Origin: Multifurca ochricompacta | Lineage: Eukaryota; Basidiomycota; Agaricomycetes; Russulales; Russulaceae | Reading direction: 5' to 3' | NCBI GenBank assembly: GCA_022496185.1 | Contig: WTXG01000042.1 | Coordinates: 62,001-126,000, forward strand | DNA length: 64,000 nucleotides | Part shown: in pieces, positions 23,099 to 36,708 of the stretch | Layout of the letters: each line of letters begins with the position of its first letter | Numbering within the stretch: the first letter of the stretch is position 1 | Program-made: the position numbers and the translations under genes | Notes under the pieces: model-generated | Told to the model about the DNA's origin: nothing | The model's database searches: none | What the model saw: only the letters and a program-made list of their open reading frames with translations

Positions 23099-26000
23099 AT
23101 GGCAAGTTATTCTTCTCGTCTTGGTCCCAATGAAAGCTGGGGAAAAGGCTCCGCGGAGATAGGCCCGCCTGCCCCGCCAGGAGAGTCCCGCGCTCGTCGA
23201 CTGGACAGGACAAAGGACCGTCTTGTCACTGCCCCAATTGAGGGTATAAACACAGTTCACGACGTTCTTCTTTACGCTGCTCGTACCCATGGCTCCCGCA
23301 ATGCGTACGGATATCGTGACGTCGTCGACATCGTCGAAGAGCAGAAGGAAGTCACCAAGGTTGTCGGCGGCGAAGAGGTGAAGGAGACCAAGACCTGGAA
23401 GTACTTCCAACTGTCTGACTACAAGTACATCACCTTCCTCGAGCTCAATACTATCGTCTCAGAGGTCTCGCGCGGTCTCGTCAAGCTTGGCGTGCAGAAG
23501 GATGACGTGTTCAATATCTATGCCCAGACAAGGTTAGTTGACACCCTCTCTTCATCTCGTGTCTTTCTTCGTTCGTTCGTTCGGCTCTCTTCCTTGTTTG
23601 ATTTTCCCTTGTTTTCTTTGTTTTTTTTTGCTTTGCCCCCCCTCCCCCCACCGTCTTTCAAGTGAGCTTGGCGTCCTCCATGCTCCACAATGTGTTTACC
23701 ACCTCCCTTCCCTCTCTGGCACGAGGAATGGTGAGCTACTGCCTCTCCACTTATGCCCAAATGGGCGCTGTCCTATGTCCCCTGGGTCCGTGGAAGGGGA
23801 CGAGGGAGGAGGGCCAGACCATCTTGGGAGTTTAACGCCTCAAACCCGGCCGCGCCGCCGTCATTTTTTTCCCCGCGTGACCTGTGGTAATGGGTTTGTA
23901 TGGGCGATTGTCTCAGCTCACCACCCCTTATACTGTGCCTATCACACTCACCCCACCACGAGTGCTGCAGATTCACATCATTCCATGCTCCCTCCTTCCT
24001 CCCTCGCATGCACGGCGATTCTGCAAGTCGTCGTGCGTCCACCTTAAGGGTGAATCATATCTGAGGGGGGAAGGGGGGGTTTGGTGGTGGTCACACGTGT
24101 TAGTTCTTACGCGAAGATAAACGAGTGTGACGTTGCATATGATGGCTGTGGTTTGAGTGTCGTGTGTTGCGGAAAGCTTCCATGTTTCTTTCTCTTTTTG
24201 AATTTCGGATCGAACTTTTATGGCGCCCTGCTAACGCCCATTCCCCTTTTAAGCCCATCATGGCAGTTCATCTCATACGGCTGCGCAAGTATATCAGCGG
24301 TCGTCGCCACCGCGTATGATACCCTTGGCGAGTCAGGTCTCCAGCACTCTCTCAACGAGCCTGAATGTGTGGGCATCTTTACCAATGCTGAGTTACTACC
24401 GGTTGTTGCCAAGGTTATCCAGGAAGTCCCATCTCTAAGGACCGTAATCTATGATGGCCAACCCCCAGAGTCCGTCCTTTCCAAGATCACAAGCGCACGT
24501 GATGACCTGGCCGTGCATTCCCTCGATGCCCTGCGGGAGCTCGGCCGTGAACAGCCAACCGAAATTTTGGAGAGTCGCACTCCCTCGAGCGATGACGTGG
24601 CATGCATCATGTACACTTCCGGTACTACGGGTCCGCCCAAAGGTGTTGTTATCAAGCACTACAACCTCATCGCGTCAGTAGGCGCAGTGAACACCCTCGT
24701 GGGTCATGTACTCAAACCTGACGACTCGTACCTCGCTTTCCTCCCGCTCGCGCATATCCTCGAATACGTTGTCGAGCTTTGCTTCGTCTTTGTCGGCATG
24801 TGCAGCGGCTTTGGCCGTGTCAAGACGCTCACGGACCAGTCCGTACGCAACTGCCAGGGTGACATCAAAGCATTCCGTCCGACGATCATGGTTGGCGTTC
24901 CTGCCGTCTGGGAGCTTATCCGCAAGGGAATCGTCGCGCAAGTCAACAACAGCGGTGGATTCCGCAAGAGTATGTTCAATGGTGCCATGACCATCAAGAA
25001 GGCCAACGTACCCGGACTCAAGAGCGTCGCTGATTCCGTCGTGTTTGCGAAGATTAAGCAGGCCACGGGCGGCCGTCTGCGCTTGGCGTTGTCGGGTGGC
25101 GCCGCGCTCTCTCGCGAGACGCAGGAGTTTTTGTCTCTGGCGCTGGTCACAGTCGTTCAGGGTGCGTCACACCACTCGCTATTCTTGTCTGCCGACGACT
25201 CCGGGACTGAACGATGATATACAGGTTATGGCATGACCGAGACGTGCGGCATGTGCAGCATTCTCCCGCCGGACATCCTGCAGTACGGCTGCGTGGGTCT
25301 TCCTTCCGCATCCATAGAAGTCAAATTCCGCGACGTGCCCGAGGCCGGATACCTTTCAACCAACAATCTACCACAGGGTGAGATCCTCCTACGTGGACCA
25401 TCCGTTACGAGTGGCTACTACAAGCGTGATGACCTCAACAATGATGAGACTATCTTCACGCAAGATGGCTGGTTACGCACCGGTGACGTTGGTCAATGGA
25501 ATAAGGATGGAACGTTGACCATCATCGATCGGTAAGTCTTTCACGACTGAGGACAAACCGTAGTCACGAGGGGCTAAAGGATGAGTATCTGTTTATCTCT
25601 CGCGCAGGATCAAGAACCTTGTCAAGCTTCAGGGTGGTGAATACATCGCGCTCGAGCGTCTCGAGTCAACATACAAATCGTGTAACTTTGTGTCGAACAT
25701 CTGCGTGCACGCCATACCGGACGCAACGCAACCCATCGCGATCATCGTGCCGCACGAGGCACACTTGCGCGCGGCGCTGTCGGAGGAACAAGCACACGCT
25801 TCGCTCGTGGAACTTTGTGCGGACCCGAAGATCAAGGCGCTTGTGCTCAAGGATTGTAACGCGGCCGGGAAAAAGAGCGGATTTAAGGGGATTGAGATGT
25901 TGCAGGCTGTCGTGCTCACTGCGGATGAGTGGACTCCGGAGAGCGGACTCGTCACGGCGGCTCAGAAGATTCAGCGGAAGAAGATCGCGCAGAAGTTTGA

Positions 26001-26120
26001 TAGGGAGATCAAGGTACGTCTTTTTTTTTCTGAGTATTTTTATTTTTTGGGCTGGGCTGAGTTTGACTGACTGATGTGTTATTACCGTTACCGCAGGAGG
26101 CATTCGGTACACGGAAATGA
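23099..26120 (+). CDS. FAA: Long-chain fatty acid-CoA ligase (Faa1/Faa4 type)
   Basis: Activates long-chain fatty acids to acyl-CoA using ATP, for lipid synthesis and import. Five exons (23099-23532, 24254-25161, 25225-25531, 25608-26013, 26097-26120) give 692 residues, the usual family length, with no frame break. The AMP-binding P-loop MYTSGTTGPPKGVV is at about residues 262-275, GYGMTETCG at about 448-456 and the FACS motif GWLRTGDVGQWNKDGTLTI from about residue 529; the catalytic Lys region is near GKKSGFKGIEML. It ends EAFGTRK. Intron 1 is 721 nt, ten times the usual size, and ends with a good branch site (gctaacg at about 24230). Other introns are 63-83 nt. No targeting peptide is obvious. 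Confidence 0.95.
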
Positions 26121-26660
26121 GTACACGGAGTGTTAAGGCTTCAATACCGCCGACGATAATAGTCGTCTTTTGTTTTTTTTTTTTTCTTGTATTATTTTTT
26201 TTATTTCAGATGGACTTCTCGTTGTACCACCACCACCTTATCACATCAACAACGACAACAGGTTTCCTTTTTGCATTTTATCTACAGAGCCACTGGACGA
26301 TTTCAAAAGTCCTCTCCTCCTTTTGTGTTTTTTCCCCTTAAATTACAACCTTTTTTTTCGTTCCCTTGCTTGTTCGAATTGATTTTTTTTTTCTCTTAAC
26401 TCTCTATATAGAGTGAGAGGAGTAAAAAGATATTCACGTCAGTCACACCCAATGGGAAACTTAAAAACATTCCACTTATTCGAGTGCAACAACAAGAGCA
26501 GTTCAGTGAAAAAAACCACCCAGGGGTTCAGGCATAGAATTTTGAATAATTTAATCGCGAACCCCTCCCACAACCGACACACGACCTCCCCCTCCACACT
26601 GGCCTACGCTTTTGGCCATGTGGGGGACACGCAAGGGGGCACATGTAACTATATACTGTA

Positions 26661-26685
26661 TGTCTATGTCTATGTCTATGTCTAT
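26661..26685. repeat. (GTCTAT)n hexamer array
   Basis: Four tandem units. Confidence 0.85.
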
Positions 26686-27885
26686 ACCTGCCTGTCCCTG
26701 TCTGTCCCTGCGATTCCGACTGTCCACGCCCGCCCGCCCGCCCCCCCTTATGGATATGGATATATTGGATTCGTGTTCGCTCTGGTCCATCCAGCCTGAG
26801 GAAGTGCGGGCGTAGGGCTCTGTACACCCACTGGAACCGCTCTCACCCCGCGAGTGAAGGTCACTCACTCCACTTCTTTGGATCCCCCTGAGCGGTCACT
26901 TTAAAATAATCCTTACTTGGGTTTCTCAAGGAAATCGGATCTTGAGAATGGGGGGCGTTGGTGAGGATCGTTGGAGCGGGCGCTAGTAGGTAGGGCCTGT
27001 GACGGAGAAGGAAAAGTCCGAGAGCTCTTTGGACCAGCTGGATGCTGTTGATCCGTCGTCTTGTCTTGTGTTAGTTTTGATTTAGTTAGGTTTAGGCCTA
27101 TTATCTTATCTATTCTATATCTATCTATCATTATTTAGACCATCATTTCAAAGATTATCAAACGTGCGACGACGGTTCTCCTTAGGTTCTCTTCCCAAAG
27201 ACACACACACGGGAGGGGGGCAACATTCCATTAATCAAAGCTTTACCAAAGGGTGTGCGCGAACGTACCTCCGGAGGCGCGGGATTAAGCTAGGCTAAGC
27301 TGGACCCCCCCCCCCCCGGCGCTTTATTAGTTATCTGGTGCCTTATCATCGTTCAATCATCCAAAAATTATTCCTTAATTTAAATTACTCACTCACTCAT
27401 CACTCACACCACACACACCACCACCTCTCTCTCTCTCTCTCTCAACTTTGGGATCGTTCGTTCATCAAGTCGATCAAGGTTTTCAAGTTATTGACCGAAT
27501 ATACACAACTAACCACTTAGATTTCCCGGCTTTCGTGCTATGATCATGGCCATGCATCACTTCGTTCTCTTTCTTCCTTCCCCCCCCCCCCCCCCCCGCT
27601 TTTGTTGTTGTTGTTGGCGACCTTTTTTTGGATTTGTTATCTCGTTTTATCGTTTCCTTACCTGATGGTCGCCCTCCTTCGGAGCCCCCCCCCCCCCCCC
27701 CGCCTCGTTATGCTTGCTGACATTTTAACCTATTTCAGCCCCCTCTCCTCCAAAGTGATTGGCTTTTTTTTTTTTCTTTTATTTAGTGACCGAAGTCCGA
27801 GTTACGGCTCTTCCGAAGTACGAACCGTATGTCGGGTGCCTTAGTCTGGTGGGTGGGTGGTGGTGGTTTGAGTCCCAGGGTCACC

Positions 27886-27886
27886 C

Positions 27887-27922
<36 letters not shown>
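27886..27922. repeat. (CAGA)n tetramer array
   Basis: About nine perfect units. Confidence 0.95.
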
Positions 27923-28623
27923 CGAGTTTTGTGCAATGCAATGGAAGTCTGTGGATGATGATGATGATCAAAACACATAAATGGGGTTGGGACAAATGCC
28001 AAACAAACTAAAAGCTGCCCTGTGTGTGCTGTGCGTGCGCTCCGTTTTGAACCCCTGAGCTTAAAAGCGCCTAAAAAAAACTAAAACATTATACTTCCGT
28101 ATGGCTCTTCTCTCTTCTCATATGACTTACTGACATCCCCGACAAAAACACTTATCCTTATCTTATGCTAATGGAACATTCACCGCCCCCCCCCCCCCCT
28201 CCTTTCTGACTCGCGCGGCACCGCTATCACTGTGTATCTTTTCATCATTTATCTCTCAGCAATTTCTTTTTTCCCTTTTTGGGGGTTATTTTTTGAATCA
28301 TTTAACAAGTTTTTTTTTTTTTGATTAAAGGCAAGGAAGGGGGGGGGGGGGGTTATCGTTACCGAATCATACACCACAATGCAATTACAAGTCGCTTTGA
28401 CACAAGCTCCGGAGGTTAATATCCCTTTTCTTATTCCATCTTGCGGCGGAGGGGTTGGGGGGTGGGCTTTTCACACCCAAAAAAAAAAAAAAATCGGCTG
28501 CAGTTGTCTGGATGTGTGCCGAAAAGAAGAAAGCCAAAAATCAAAAAAAGAAATATATGTATCGCAACAAACAAATTCTTCTTTTTCGTAGTGGCATTGG
28601 TACATTGCCAGAGAAGACAAAGG

Positions 28624-28656
28624 ATAATACCAATACCAATACCAATACCAATACCC
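28624..28656. repeat. (AATACC)n hexamer array
   Basis: Five units with near-perfect copies. Confidence 0.9.
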
Positions 28657-28916
28657 ATCTCGGGATTATCGGATTTTTTTTAAGTCTTTCGTTTCAAAAT
28701 TGATCACGTCCCTGTTCTGAAAGGATTCGACAATTCTCTCAATCACTCACCTCGGACGTCTACCGGGAAGACAAATTTGACTGATGAACGTTCACACACA
28801 CCCCGGGGTGATTAGATTAATCTCTGATTTTTCTTTTTTACGCTTGATGGATAAGTAACCGGGATCTCTAACAATATTGATTGACGGGATCAGACGGACA
28901 CGAGCTAGGTGCTTAC

Positions 28917-28968
28917 TGAGGAGAGAGAGAGAGAGAGAGGAAGAGGAAGAGGAAGAGGAAGAGAGAGA
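28917..28968. repeat. (GA)n and (GGAAGA)n purine tract
   Basis: Fifty bases of pure purine on the plus strand; a polypurine mirror-like tract able to form triplex DNA. Confidence 0.85.
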
Positions 28969-30371
28969 CCAAGTTGTTCGGAACCGATTTACAACTCTCG
29001 AACGACGCGCTATTTCCCAGCACCAACCACCCCTTCCGTGAGATAGTTGATGATAGAAGCAAAAACGGATTGTCTTGGTTTCCTCTAATTGGGAAATCTC
29101 CACCATCAGTTATTCCCTGCCTGCCCGCACGCCCCCGCATGGACTCTGTTTTTTCTTTTTTTCTTTTTTTTTTTTTTTTGATTTTTCGACAATGGTTGTT
29201 GTTCGAATTCGTTCGAGTATGACTTGGGTGGTTGATCGTATATCGTAAGAGAGCAAGTGGGGAGCCCTATCTTTTAACCAATTTTTAAATTCAAAAAATT
29301 CAAAATAGTTAGTAGTGTGCGTGGTTGGTGGTGAATGAGCAAAACAGCTTAGTCAGCAAGTATGATGAGGGTCGAGTGAAAGGCTCCAGTAAGCTCCCCG
29401 GCAGCTCTAAGGGAGGGGGGGGGGGGGGACGGGATGCACGTAATGGTAATAATGATGGAAGGGTTGGTCCCTTTCATTTCTCATTTCTCATTTCTCTCTC
29501 TTCTCTTCTCTTCTCTTCTCTTCCCTCCCTCCCCGCCCAAAGACATTCGATGATACCATCATCAGTCAGTCAGAAAACGTACGCACACCCCATTTGTACT
29601 ACACACACACACAAAAAAAAAAAAAACACATTTCTTATCCATTTGTATGTAATAATAACCAAAAGGTGTGTGTGTATGGGGGGGGGGGGGGGAGGGGCAA
29701 GTTAACCAATCCCATTCCCCATTTCCCATTTCCCCACCCCCCCCAAGATAGAAAGCGAATTAACTAACTAGGAGACCCCTCTCGGCTAAAACGAATCCAT
29801 GAGTAAATTCTATACTTAATGCCGGCGGCGGTGTTATCTGAGGGGGGGGGGGGGAGGGGGGGTGGTTGGCAAATAATGACAACATGTCCCATCTGTCCCG
29901 TCTGTCTGTACTGTCCGTGTCCCAACTAACCCTTTAATTCTTCCCCCGTCCCCCTCTCTCCCCCTCCCCATCACATACATCATCACCTCAACGTAAAAAA
30001 ACGTCACCCATTTCACCCAAACACACACTTACACACAACCCCGCGGTGATAGTAATAGTAGTAGTAGTAGCACACACTTAAGAGAGAGAAAAAAAAAAAG
30101 AAATCTATGACGTACATACGGCCCCAAACCTACTCAATAATCTACTTTAGGTGTATATGTATATGGTATGGAGTTATGTATTGGTGTGATGGCACATGAT
30201 AAAAACAAGTCAAGTCGGTCGGCAATTTCCAGGTTCCAGGACTTGGCCGGCGGCGATGGGGCATGCGTCATAAGGTCCAACCATTGCATTACATAACAAT
30301 TACGTGCTACGTACATAAATAACCACATATTGTGGATGGGCTTGTGTTTATGAGGGTTGTCGAGAGAGGGA

Positions 30372-30426
30372 GAGAGTGAGTGTGTGTGTATGTATGTATG
30401 TATGTGTGTGTGTGAGAGAGAGAGAG
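30372..30426. repeat. Mixed GT / GTAT / GA array
   Basis: Compound microsatellite gtgtgt, tatgtatg, gtgtgt, gagaga. Confidence 0.85.
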
Positions 30427-30904
30427 AATGAAGCGGATCATGCTTTCCTTGACATCACTGATGCACACAAAAAAACGGAATTGGGGTGGGGGTGCTACTA
30501 ACAACGACGTCATTTCCTTGCTTGCCATAAAAAAAAAATTTCCATCAATCATCATTTCAATAAAAAAAAAAAAACAAAAACAAAAACAAAAACTCGACAA
30601 TTCGTGAGAGATTTCGTGGAATTCTTTTTTCCAAACCCGGTACGCACAAAGGAAAAGGACGCGAGAGGGGGAGGGAAGGGGTTGGCAAAAAAAAAAAAAA
30701 AAAAGAAAGAAAGAAAAAAAAAGAGGGCAAAAGGAGGGCAAAAGATGCGGTAAAAAAAAAAAGAAAGAAAAAATACATACAGCATGTGTCCGACATAAAA
30801 TACGATTACCCTCCTAGAGTAACATAACACGTTCACAACTAAACTAGACAAGAAGAAGAGGGGGAACACGGCGTTGCGATGGGCAGGCGGACGGGCGGGC
30901 GGGC

Positions 30905-33900
30905 TTACTGTGCTACAGTAGCGGGTATTGGAGGTTCGACAATAGCTTTACTAAGCGCTCCCTCAAGGAACACGGCATAAGTATGTGGCGCATGTGCTTC
31001 ATCGACAGCAGCGGCACGCAGATTTACCGTAACGGCCCTGCATACCCTGATGACTCGTTCACGTTGCTGCGCGGTTAACGTCGGAGCAATGTGGGGGCTG
31101 AGAAGCTAGATAATCAAAGTGTTCCAAGTTACAGCACCAATGAAACAACGTGGGAAACAGGGGAAAAAACAAAAAAGACCTACTTCGATAAGGAATGCAC
31201 CGGCAAATCCTGTTCCGACAAAGAAAAAGTCTGGAGCGTATCGCACGTGGCCCGTTGAATGCATAAAGTTCGTCCACAGTTCGAGCAGCGAAAAAGCGGC
31301 TTCCATACACTAAACACGTGCAAGATGCCCCCGCATGTCATCAGAAATGAACTCAGGGTAAATTAAAGGGTAGCACCCACTGTAGCAACATAGGAGCTAG
31401 GTTTCACTTGAGGACTGGGGTCAGACACCTCTGCTTTGTGACCGAAAGAATGGACGATGATGCGACAATATTGGAATAAGCTGCTGTTTAATCAGTTTTC
31501 CAGGCTCGGAAAGAAAGAAAATAAAACATAAGCTTTATGAATCACGTACAAGAGCACCATCCCAAGTCGATGCTTCCCAGCCAAATCTGAGGTTTTTCAC
31601 CTATTAGACCCCTCACACATTGACACAGAAGATAGACTTGAGACTCACCTCGGCCAGCCCGGCGCTCATTTGCTTTAACGGTGGTGTTGGCAATCGAGGT
31701 TTGCAAGTCCCGGTCGAAGGAACTGATCAAACGGTCTAACGCACGACTCTTTTTCTGAGAACGAGAAATATCCCTCAGATCAATCAATAACGTCAAAGTT
31801 CCGACAAGTGGATATACCTGGTAATTAATGTGCCGGATGGCTTCTGTAAACCGGTGCATGATACTCAGAAGCTCGATAATCGCAGGAAGATCGGCATCAA
31901 AGGGGTGCTGGAATTTGGACGTCGAGCACCAGCGAGACGCATTGGATGTGAGCTATAAACGTTGTGAGTCAGCTTAACAGTTGACTCATCATAACAAGAG
32001 GAGAGAAACCTCGTCATCCTTTCCAACTCCTGGGGCATTCCCAGTTTCCAGTGACGTACTCCCATCCATGATAGAGCAGACCATCCACGCCCGTTTACAA
32101 TTAAGTAATTCACGTTCATGTCGCTCGTCAAGCGGACGCACGCTCGTTTCACGGTTCAAGCCGAGCTCAATTGCAAGTCTAGAACATTCATGAGGATGTA
32201 AATATATCGTAATAGGAAAGGATAGGCCATACCTAGTGGCAATACCAGAGTAGAAACCGCTGCGATTGTCCTCATAACGTTGCGTGGGTGCCGCATATGC
32301 AGTGAGCATCAAGTAGGCCTGGCACATTTCCACACACTTCCAACCGTCGACGAAAGCGGACGCTGCTGATGCTTTGCAAAATGGATTGCAAGGTTATAAA
32401 GCTCCGGCCGCTTGGTGTAATATCGCGACGACACTGCACAGACTGCACGCGGAAGTCAGTCAAAACGCGATTCCAGCAATGAGAAAATGCACACGCACCA
32501 ACAGTAAAAAGGAAAGGACATCGTCTCATTACCGATGCCGCGTTGTGTATTGCTTCATCAAGCAAGCTTAAATATGGCTATCAATGAGTGAAACAAAAAA
32601 AAAAAAAAAAAAGAAAACTGTTAGCGTAGTGCCACCGAACGAGTGTGGGAGGGCTTACATTGATATGTTCAAAGAATCTACGGCGTTGTCAATACAAAAG
32701 AAATATATCTAGGATTCCAGAGTTCCAGAAAAGGCTTACAAGTCAAATAGTTCCCTCGCTTCTTGTGGAGAGATCAAACCAGATATAAGAATCTCTGGGA
32801 CCATCTCACGCTCCACGACGATTCGCCGAAGACTCAGATCAGTGTATGGACCTAAATTCATTTTATTGTGAGACACTGGAATAGATGAACGTATGACTAC
32901 AAGAAGCTCACTGGGTTGGAAGTAACGTCTGTTCGCAATCCCAAACGCATTCGTTCCAAGAGGACTCGGAGACCTTAGATTAGGGTGATTCCATTGCGAG
33001 GAGAACGTAGCAAGGAATCCCAGCGGCGCGGAATCTCCCGGTAGGGCAGAGATTCGTGGGGTGTGCTGTGATGAGGTGGTACGCATGAGGGCCTTTTCGT
33101 TACCATCCTCATCGTTCTCATCCTCATCTTCAGAGGACGAGTACATGTCTTCGTCTTCAAGTTGCGAAGTATCGAACGCCACACAGGCCTTTTCTGAAGC
33201 CTGAGTACTGATAGCGTGACGCCTCTCCATCCAAGATAGTACCTCCCAAGCTTTTCACGCTCGACGGGTTTCATGGCGATGCGCGCGGCGTTAATTGAGA
33301 TAGGAGTGACGACGGCGGTGTTTCGTAGCTGATTAAGCAAGACAGATATGGTTTCATTCTTCTCACGAATCTGTCTCAATAAATTCTCGCGTTGTCTGGG
33401 TATCGAAACGGGGTGAGGGGAGCTAACCTAATAAACATCAACCAACTACTCACCCAGGGGTCCTCGCTTTTCGGCCCTCGACGACACAATTATGCGACCC
33501 AGCGGCACATCTGATGCAGGTGCGAGGGTCAGGGCCGAAAGCACACCGCATCTACCAAATTTGGTGTTATTGTCATTTTGATATGATTTCCTTGAATGAA
33601 GAAGAACAACAAAGATGGGGGATCCGTACCTTAAGCTTTTTGCAACGAGAACATGCTCCGGGCCGACGGCCCGCACCGTGAGTACCACGAGAAGTCGCAG
33701 GGGGACTTTGAGGGGCGGGTTCAGCATCCTCAGAGGTATCATGGGTACGGGCGTCTGTGAAGACATTATTATTGGGTAAAGATTCCGTCGCCGAAGGAGG
33801 GGACAGCGTAGGTGTGGCATAGTGGGCGAGTGTGGACGAGGGGGAGTTGCTCGTGGGTGAAGTGTCGGAGCTTGGGGATGGATGAACCCATGGAGGTGAC

Positions 33901-34426
33901 GGAACAGGAACGGGATAATAGGGATTTGCTTGAGCGAGACTGCTTTCAGTTAAGGCCACTTCTCTATCAAAGTTCGCTGCTTTTTTTTTAAAAAAAAAAA
34001 AAAAACAGAAACAAAAAAGGTGAGAAGGATTGGAGAGACGTCAAAGAAAGGGGGAGGACGAGGAGGGGGGGTATCGAAGTGAGCAATAATACATACCTTC
34101 ATTTCGTGGACCCCAAGGCTCTGTTGACCCTATCGGTGCATGCATGGAAGTGATATCAAATATGCCCAGCCGTGTTGGGGCAGCGAAATTATCGACAGCC
34201 TGCGTGGTGGGGTCATAGACGTAGGGGGCAGCAGCTGGGTCAGGTTGAGGGTCACATTGTGAAGAAGTGTATCGCGATATTGGGATGATTGAGATTGAGC
34301 AGGGTAAGGGTATGGCCAGAATTGAGAGTCGTCAGAAGAGAATGAAGTGGGATACAAATGCCGATAGTCCGGATGATCGGGGCGATGTTCACGGTAGTCG
34401 GCCTGCAGAAGGTAGGTAGAATCCAT
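30905..34426 (-). CDS. Zn2Cys6 fungal-specific transcription factor
   Basis: Nuclear DNA-binding regulator; target unknown. The start at 34426 gives MDSTYLLQADYREHRPDHPD. A disordered Pro/Ser region follows, then the binuclear zinc cluster ACSRCKKLKMRC..CIRCAAGSHNC, split by an intron after KKLK and with all six Cys present. Next comes a coiled coil (LLRQIREKNETISVLLNQLR), an acidic stretch SSSEDEDENDEDGNE and the fungal-specific middle homology domain (PEILISGLISPQEARELFDL, MCQAYLMLTAYAAPT, LAIELGLNRETSVRPLDERH). The last exon ends AIVEPPIPATVAQ at 30905. About a dozen introns of about 50 nt. One base is missing at 34262-34275 and probably another near 33232 between the two halves of the linker. 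Neighbours give no clue to its regulon. Confidence 0.85.
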
Positions 34427-35131
34427 GAAGGTCAACTTTTGATGGAGGATAAAGTTGACGAAAGAAGATTAGGGAGAACTGGTTTTAGACGGGATGGACG
34501 GAGAGGGGGAGAAGTTGCAAGGAGTTAAGTTATTATATGATGTGTTAAGAGGGTATTGTATGTAAGCACCTCCAACCAGGGGATGGCGAGGGACATAAAC
34601 CCACACACCCACACACATACCCACACTCATACAATCCCCACTCCCCCCCCCCCCTTCCCCCATCTCCCCACACCACCCACCATCATCTCTCAATATCTAT
34701 ATCTACGATGTGCCTCCATCTCAGAAGAAGCCGAAGGTATAGAAGACTACATAATACCGCCCGCAGCGCTACAATTCTTGACATGATGAGACTGACCGTG
34801 ACTCTAACTATCTATATCTATACCTATATCCTGTGCTATGGCCTCGGTAACTTCCTCATTTTCCCTCAACCTGAGCCCAGAGATCGGGACCTTTTTCAAA
34901 GAAAGAGAGGCTATACTATAGTAGATCGCTTAGAATTGAGACACGGCTAAAGGCCTTTCCAAATACGTTAACCGATATACAACTCTTCCATTATTATCAA
35001 CCTCCAACTAAAAGCAAAATAAAAATAAAAAGTCTCGACGGTGTGTCCCCCTTAAATAAAATAAAATAAATAAATATGAATATGTATGTGCGAGCAACTC
35101 GCCTATGTTCCCCGTTCCCCTCCCATTCCCC

Positions 35132-35173
35132 TTGATTTGATTTGACTTGATTTGATTCGATTTGATTTCGATT
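35132..35173. repeat. TTTGA pentamer array
   Basis: Imperfect ttgatttgatttgacttg units; the same pentamer recurs at 49350. Confidence 0.8.
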
Positions 35174-36593
35174 GTCATTTAGCCCGTACAACCAGTGCTC
35201 GGCCAACTGCCGAGAGAACTCTCATTGTAGCAATGCAATGGATATACTGTTTGCAAGTACGTCACTATCGGCAAAAGAAAACAAAAAATGATACAAGAGC
35301 TCAAAAACGAATCGTCGTCGTCGGCATTCGGAGCCATGTGTAATCCCGAGAACCCTTTCAACCAACCTTCGACACACCGCACACTTCAGTTTGAAGAAAG
35401 TTCCACGGGATGGTATATATAATCTCGTCGACTTAGTAGTAGTAGTAGTAGATGGAAGGCTCTTTAGGAACCAACAACCTTGTCATGTTCAACCCCTCCT
35501 CTTTTGACGATAGGCGACTTTGAAAAAAACCACATCCTTAACGGAACACCGGTCTTGAAAACGCGTAGTCATGGTGCGCGGGATTAAAGACCACCCGCCC
35601 AACGAAATGACCCAAACAGGGGCGGATCGGAAGGGCGGGTGCCGAACATCATTCAGTTGACAGAAAAGCGGTGATAAATCGACAGGCAGGGAATCGGGAG
35701 GATGTCCCAAAGCTCGAAAACCTCGGAATGCGACGGTGGGAAGGGGAAGGGGGGGAAGGGGAGGGGGGAAAAGTATAAAACGTAATTCCCTGGTGGTCTT
35801 ATTGAAGCTGTACGTATGAAATAGCCCCTTCTGGGCCCTTGATCCATCCCCTAACCCGATGAGCTACTAGTAGCAAACCAGAAACTCTGAGACTGCTAAA
35901 CCAATAACGGGAGGGAAAAGAACAAGGCGCGATCGGGCCAGATAAGCCATCTAAGTGGAACGGGAGGACAGCAGGCAAATAACGATTCACCCTTTAACCT
36001 GTACGTCATCTAATGTTCCTCAACAAGGCAATACTGCCGAGTAAGTACGGAGGAAGAGACGCCACCGACCCAAGATGGTCAAACCAGCGGGAACTTCCTG
36101 TCGTTCTGGCAATGAGCGGTGGGGTGGGCAGGGAAGTCACCTATCCGTATTCGTATCCCAGACCGTCGATTGAACGCTAAACAAGCGCTCTATCCGCACG
36201 AGGGATGAGATACCCCTCAGCAATCCGGCCGAGGACTTTCAAGGTTCCTTCCTAGAAGCTCTCACGCCACAAAACACGTAAGACCGAGTTGCACGGGTGA
36301 GGGCTGGCCAGATGTTCGTAGCACGTATGTGCCGTGGCGGCGGTGGCAGCGGTTGGGAGGGTGGAGGGAGGGGTGTGTGTGTGTGGAGGATGGGATGTTT
36401 TGTATAAAAGAGCAAGGCAAGCATTTGACATAGGGTTGTGGACAATGCGGGGGACGGACTGATAAAGTCTTCCAGAGGTTGCGGCCGAAACGAAAGGCGC
36501 GCTACGTACCAAAGAGGGAGGAAGTGGGGTTGTGTGGGTAGGTTCTAGAGGTTTCCACGCTCTATGATTATCGTAAGGCAGAAAGAAGGTTTC

Positions 36594-36614
36594 GTGTGTG
36601 TGTGTGTGTGTGTG
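36594..36614. repeat. (GT)n microsatellite
   Basis: Ten GT units. Confidence 0.9.
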
Positions 36615-36685
36615 CGTGTGCTCATCGCAGCGAGGCGTAAAAACGCCAGACGCCAGAACATCACGCGCGCGGCGTTGCGCCTCTC

Positions 36686-36708
36686 TTGGGCTTGGGCTTG
36701 GGCTTGGG
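36686..36708. repeat. (GGGCTT)n array
   Basis: Three and a half copies of a G-rich hexamer. Confidence 0.8.

Larger units (their letters stand above)
26121..30904. other. 4.8-kb exon-free, repeat-crowded region
   Basis: No exon, domain or RNA gene could be supported. The region carries very long homopolymers: C runs at 27305-27317, 27580-27597, 27685-27701 and 28186-28199; G runs at 28339-28352, 29415-29428 and 29678-29692; plus many T and A runs. Dinucleotide to hexanucleotide arrays are also present. The ends presumably hold the 3' leaders of the convergent acyl-CoA synthetase and Zn2Cys6 genes. Confidence 0.6.
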
